Shown here piece after piece: positions 13,848-14,129 of a DNA stretch of 14,129 bases. The stretch is taken from positions 1-14,129 of the forward strand of contig CALDMR010000090.1 of the NCBI GenBank assembly GCA_937915065.1, given 5' to 3'. The position numbers and the translations under genes were made by a program. Origin of the DNA: an uncultured Clostridia bacterium. Lineage in GTDB: Bacteria; Bacillota; Clostridia; Oscillospirales; Oscillospiraceae. The notes beneath the pieces were generated by a model. The model saw nothing but the letters and a program-made list of their open reading frames with translations, was not told where the DNA came from and ran no database searches. The stretch's first letter is position 1. Each line of letters opens with the position of its first letter.

Positions 13848-13878
13848 AAAAAAGAGCAGGATCACTCCTGCTCTTTTT
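13848..13878. terminator. Bidirectional intrinsic terminator between converging genes
   Basis: AGAGCAGGA / TCCTGCTCT is a perfect 9-bp stem with a four-base loop, flanked by six As on the left and five Ts on the right. Read either way it gives a hairpin plus T-run, so it can stop the flavoprotein transcript from the left and the zinc-ribbon transcript from the right. Confidence 0.88.
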
Positions 13879-13893
13879 AACGAATGAATTTAA

Positions 13894-14129
13894 TCAGCCT
13901 TCCTCGCGCATCTTAGCGAAGCACTCGCTGCAGTACACAGGTCTGTCGGACTTGGGCTCGAAAGGAACCTTTGCTTCGCCGCCGCAAGCTGCGCAAACAG
14001 CAGTGAAAAACTGGCGGGGACCGCGGGTGGCATTCTTGCGGGCGTCACGGCAGGCCTTGCAGCGCTGGGGCTCGTTCTGGAAGCCGCGCTCCGCGTAGAA
14101 CTCCTGCTCACCGGCGGTAAAGGTGAACT
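13894..14129 (-). CDS. Zinc-ribbon domain protein (C-terminal part; gene runs off the window)
   Basis: The frame is open from the right edge to a TGA at 13896-13894 and gives 77 residues. They begin FTFTAGEQEFYAERGFQNEP, followed by RCKACRDARK, a second ribbon VCAACGGEAKVPFEPKSDRP and VYCSECFAK. This matches the 'probable zinc-ribbon' family joined to the CxxC-x-CxxC domain common in Clostridia. The first CxxC of the N-terminal ribbon, the start codon and the promoter lie outside the window. Three CxxC pairs are visible (CKAC, CAAC, CSEC). The role is unknown; zinc binding is a fair inference. It was identified from the open frame because no start codon is present in the window. Confidence 0.88.
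   Translation of the reverse strand, partial: FTFTAGEQEFYAERGFQNEPQRCKACRDARKNATRGPRQFFTAVCAACGGEAKVPFEPKSDRPVYCSECFAKMREEG

Noticed and set aside
13890..14111. A 73-codon minus-strand frame at the right edge
   Set aside because: It is out of frame with the zinc-ribbon coding sequence on the same strand, whose CxxC pairs and terminator make it the real gene.
1..14129. CRISPR arrays, tRNA genes, phage or defence modules
   Set aside because: No regularly spaced direct repeats, no cloverleaf-like segments ending in CCA, and no integrase, phage or nuclease-type proteins were seen on either strand.

Overview
The window looks like chromosomal DNA from a spore-forming, Gram-positive anaerobe of the class Clostridia, probably Oscillospirales (Ruminococcaceae/Oscillospiraceae-like). 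The evidence is three spore genes (a CotJA-CotJB fusion, the start of cotJC, and yunB), strong AGGAGG-type ribosome binding sites, sigma-A promoters with 17-18 bp spacers, and a bacterial type A RNase P RNA. The species cannot be named from the sequence. Most genes lie on the minus strand; only rnpB and a flavin oxidoreductase gene are on the plus strand.

Region 1 (1-734): a cotJ-type spore coat operon read on the minus strand from a candidate sigma-E promoter. CotJA and CotJB are joined in one 168-residue protein. cotJC (Mn-catalase family) begins normally but meets a stop after 32 codons, where the sequence changes to an unrelated AT-rich tail at the window edge.

Region 2 (692-3638): a Ca2+/Mn2+-type P-type ATPase with its own promoter. 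Its leader is a clear yybP-ykoY (manganese) riboswitch, whose closing helix competes with an intrinsic terminator. A GC-rich terminator ends the unit.

Region 3 (3693-9146): a tight operon read murD -> ynbB-like PLP enzyme -> yunB -> ligA. It combines wall precursor synthesis, a PLP enzyme, a sporulation protein and DNA ligase under one near-consensus promoter. Back to back with that promoter is the promoter of rnpB (about 9189-9540, plus strand), which ends at a GC-rich terminator.

Region 4 (9626-12341): a second minus-strand operon read DUF1858 protein -> trmK -> nif3-like -> yebC, with a near-consensus promoter and a perfect 13-bp terminator hairpin. A strong stem-loop lies between the DUF1858 gene and trmK.

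Region 5 (12446-14129): a plus-strand single-domain old-yellow-enzyme-family flavoprotein with a C-terminal Cys cluster, two hairpins (the second a bidirectional terminator), and the 3' part of a zinc-ribbon protein gene running off the right edge on the minus strand.

I found no CRISPR array, tRNA, complete transposase, phage gene or defence system. The points most worth a second look are the interrupted cotJC, the CotJA-CotJB fusion, the manganese riboswitch/ATPase beside the Mn-catalase operon, the stem-loop ahead of trmK, and the divergent flavoprotein.
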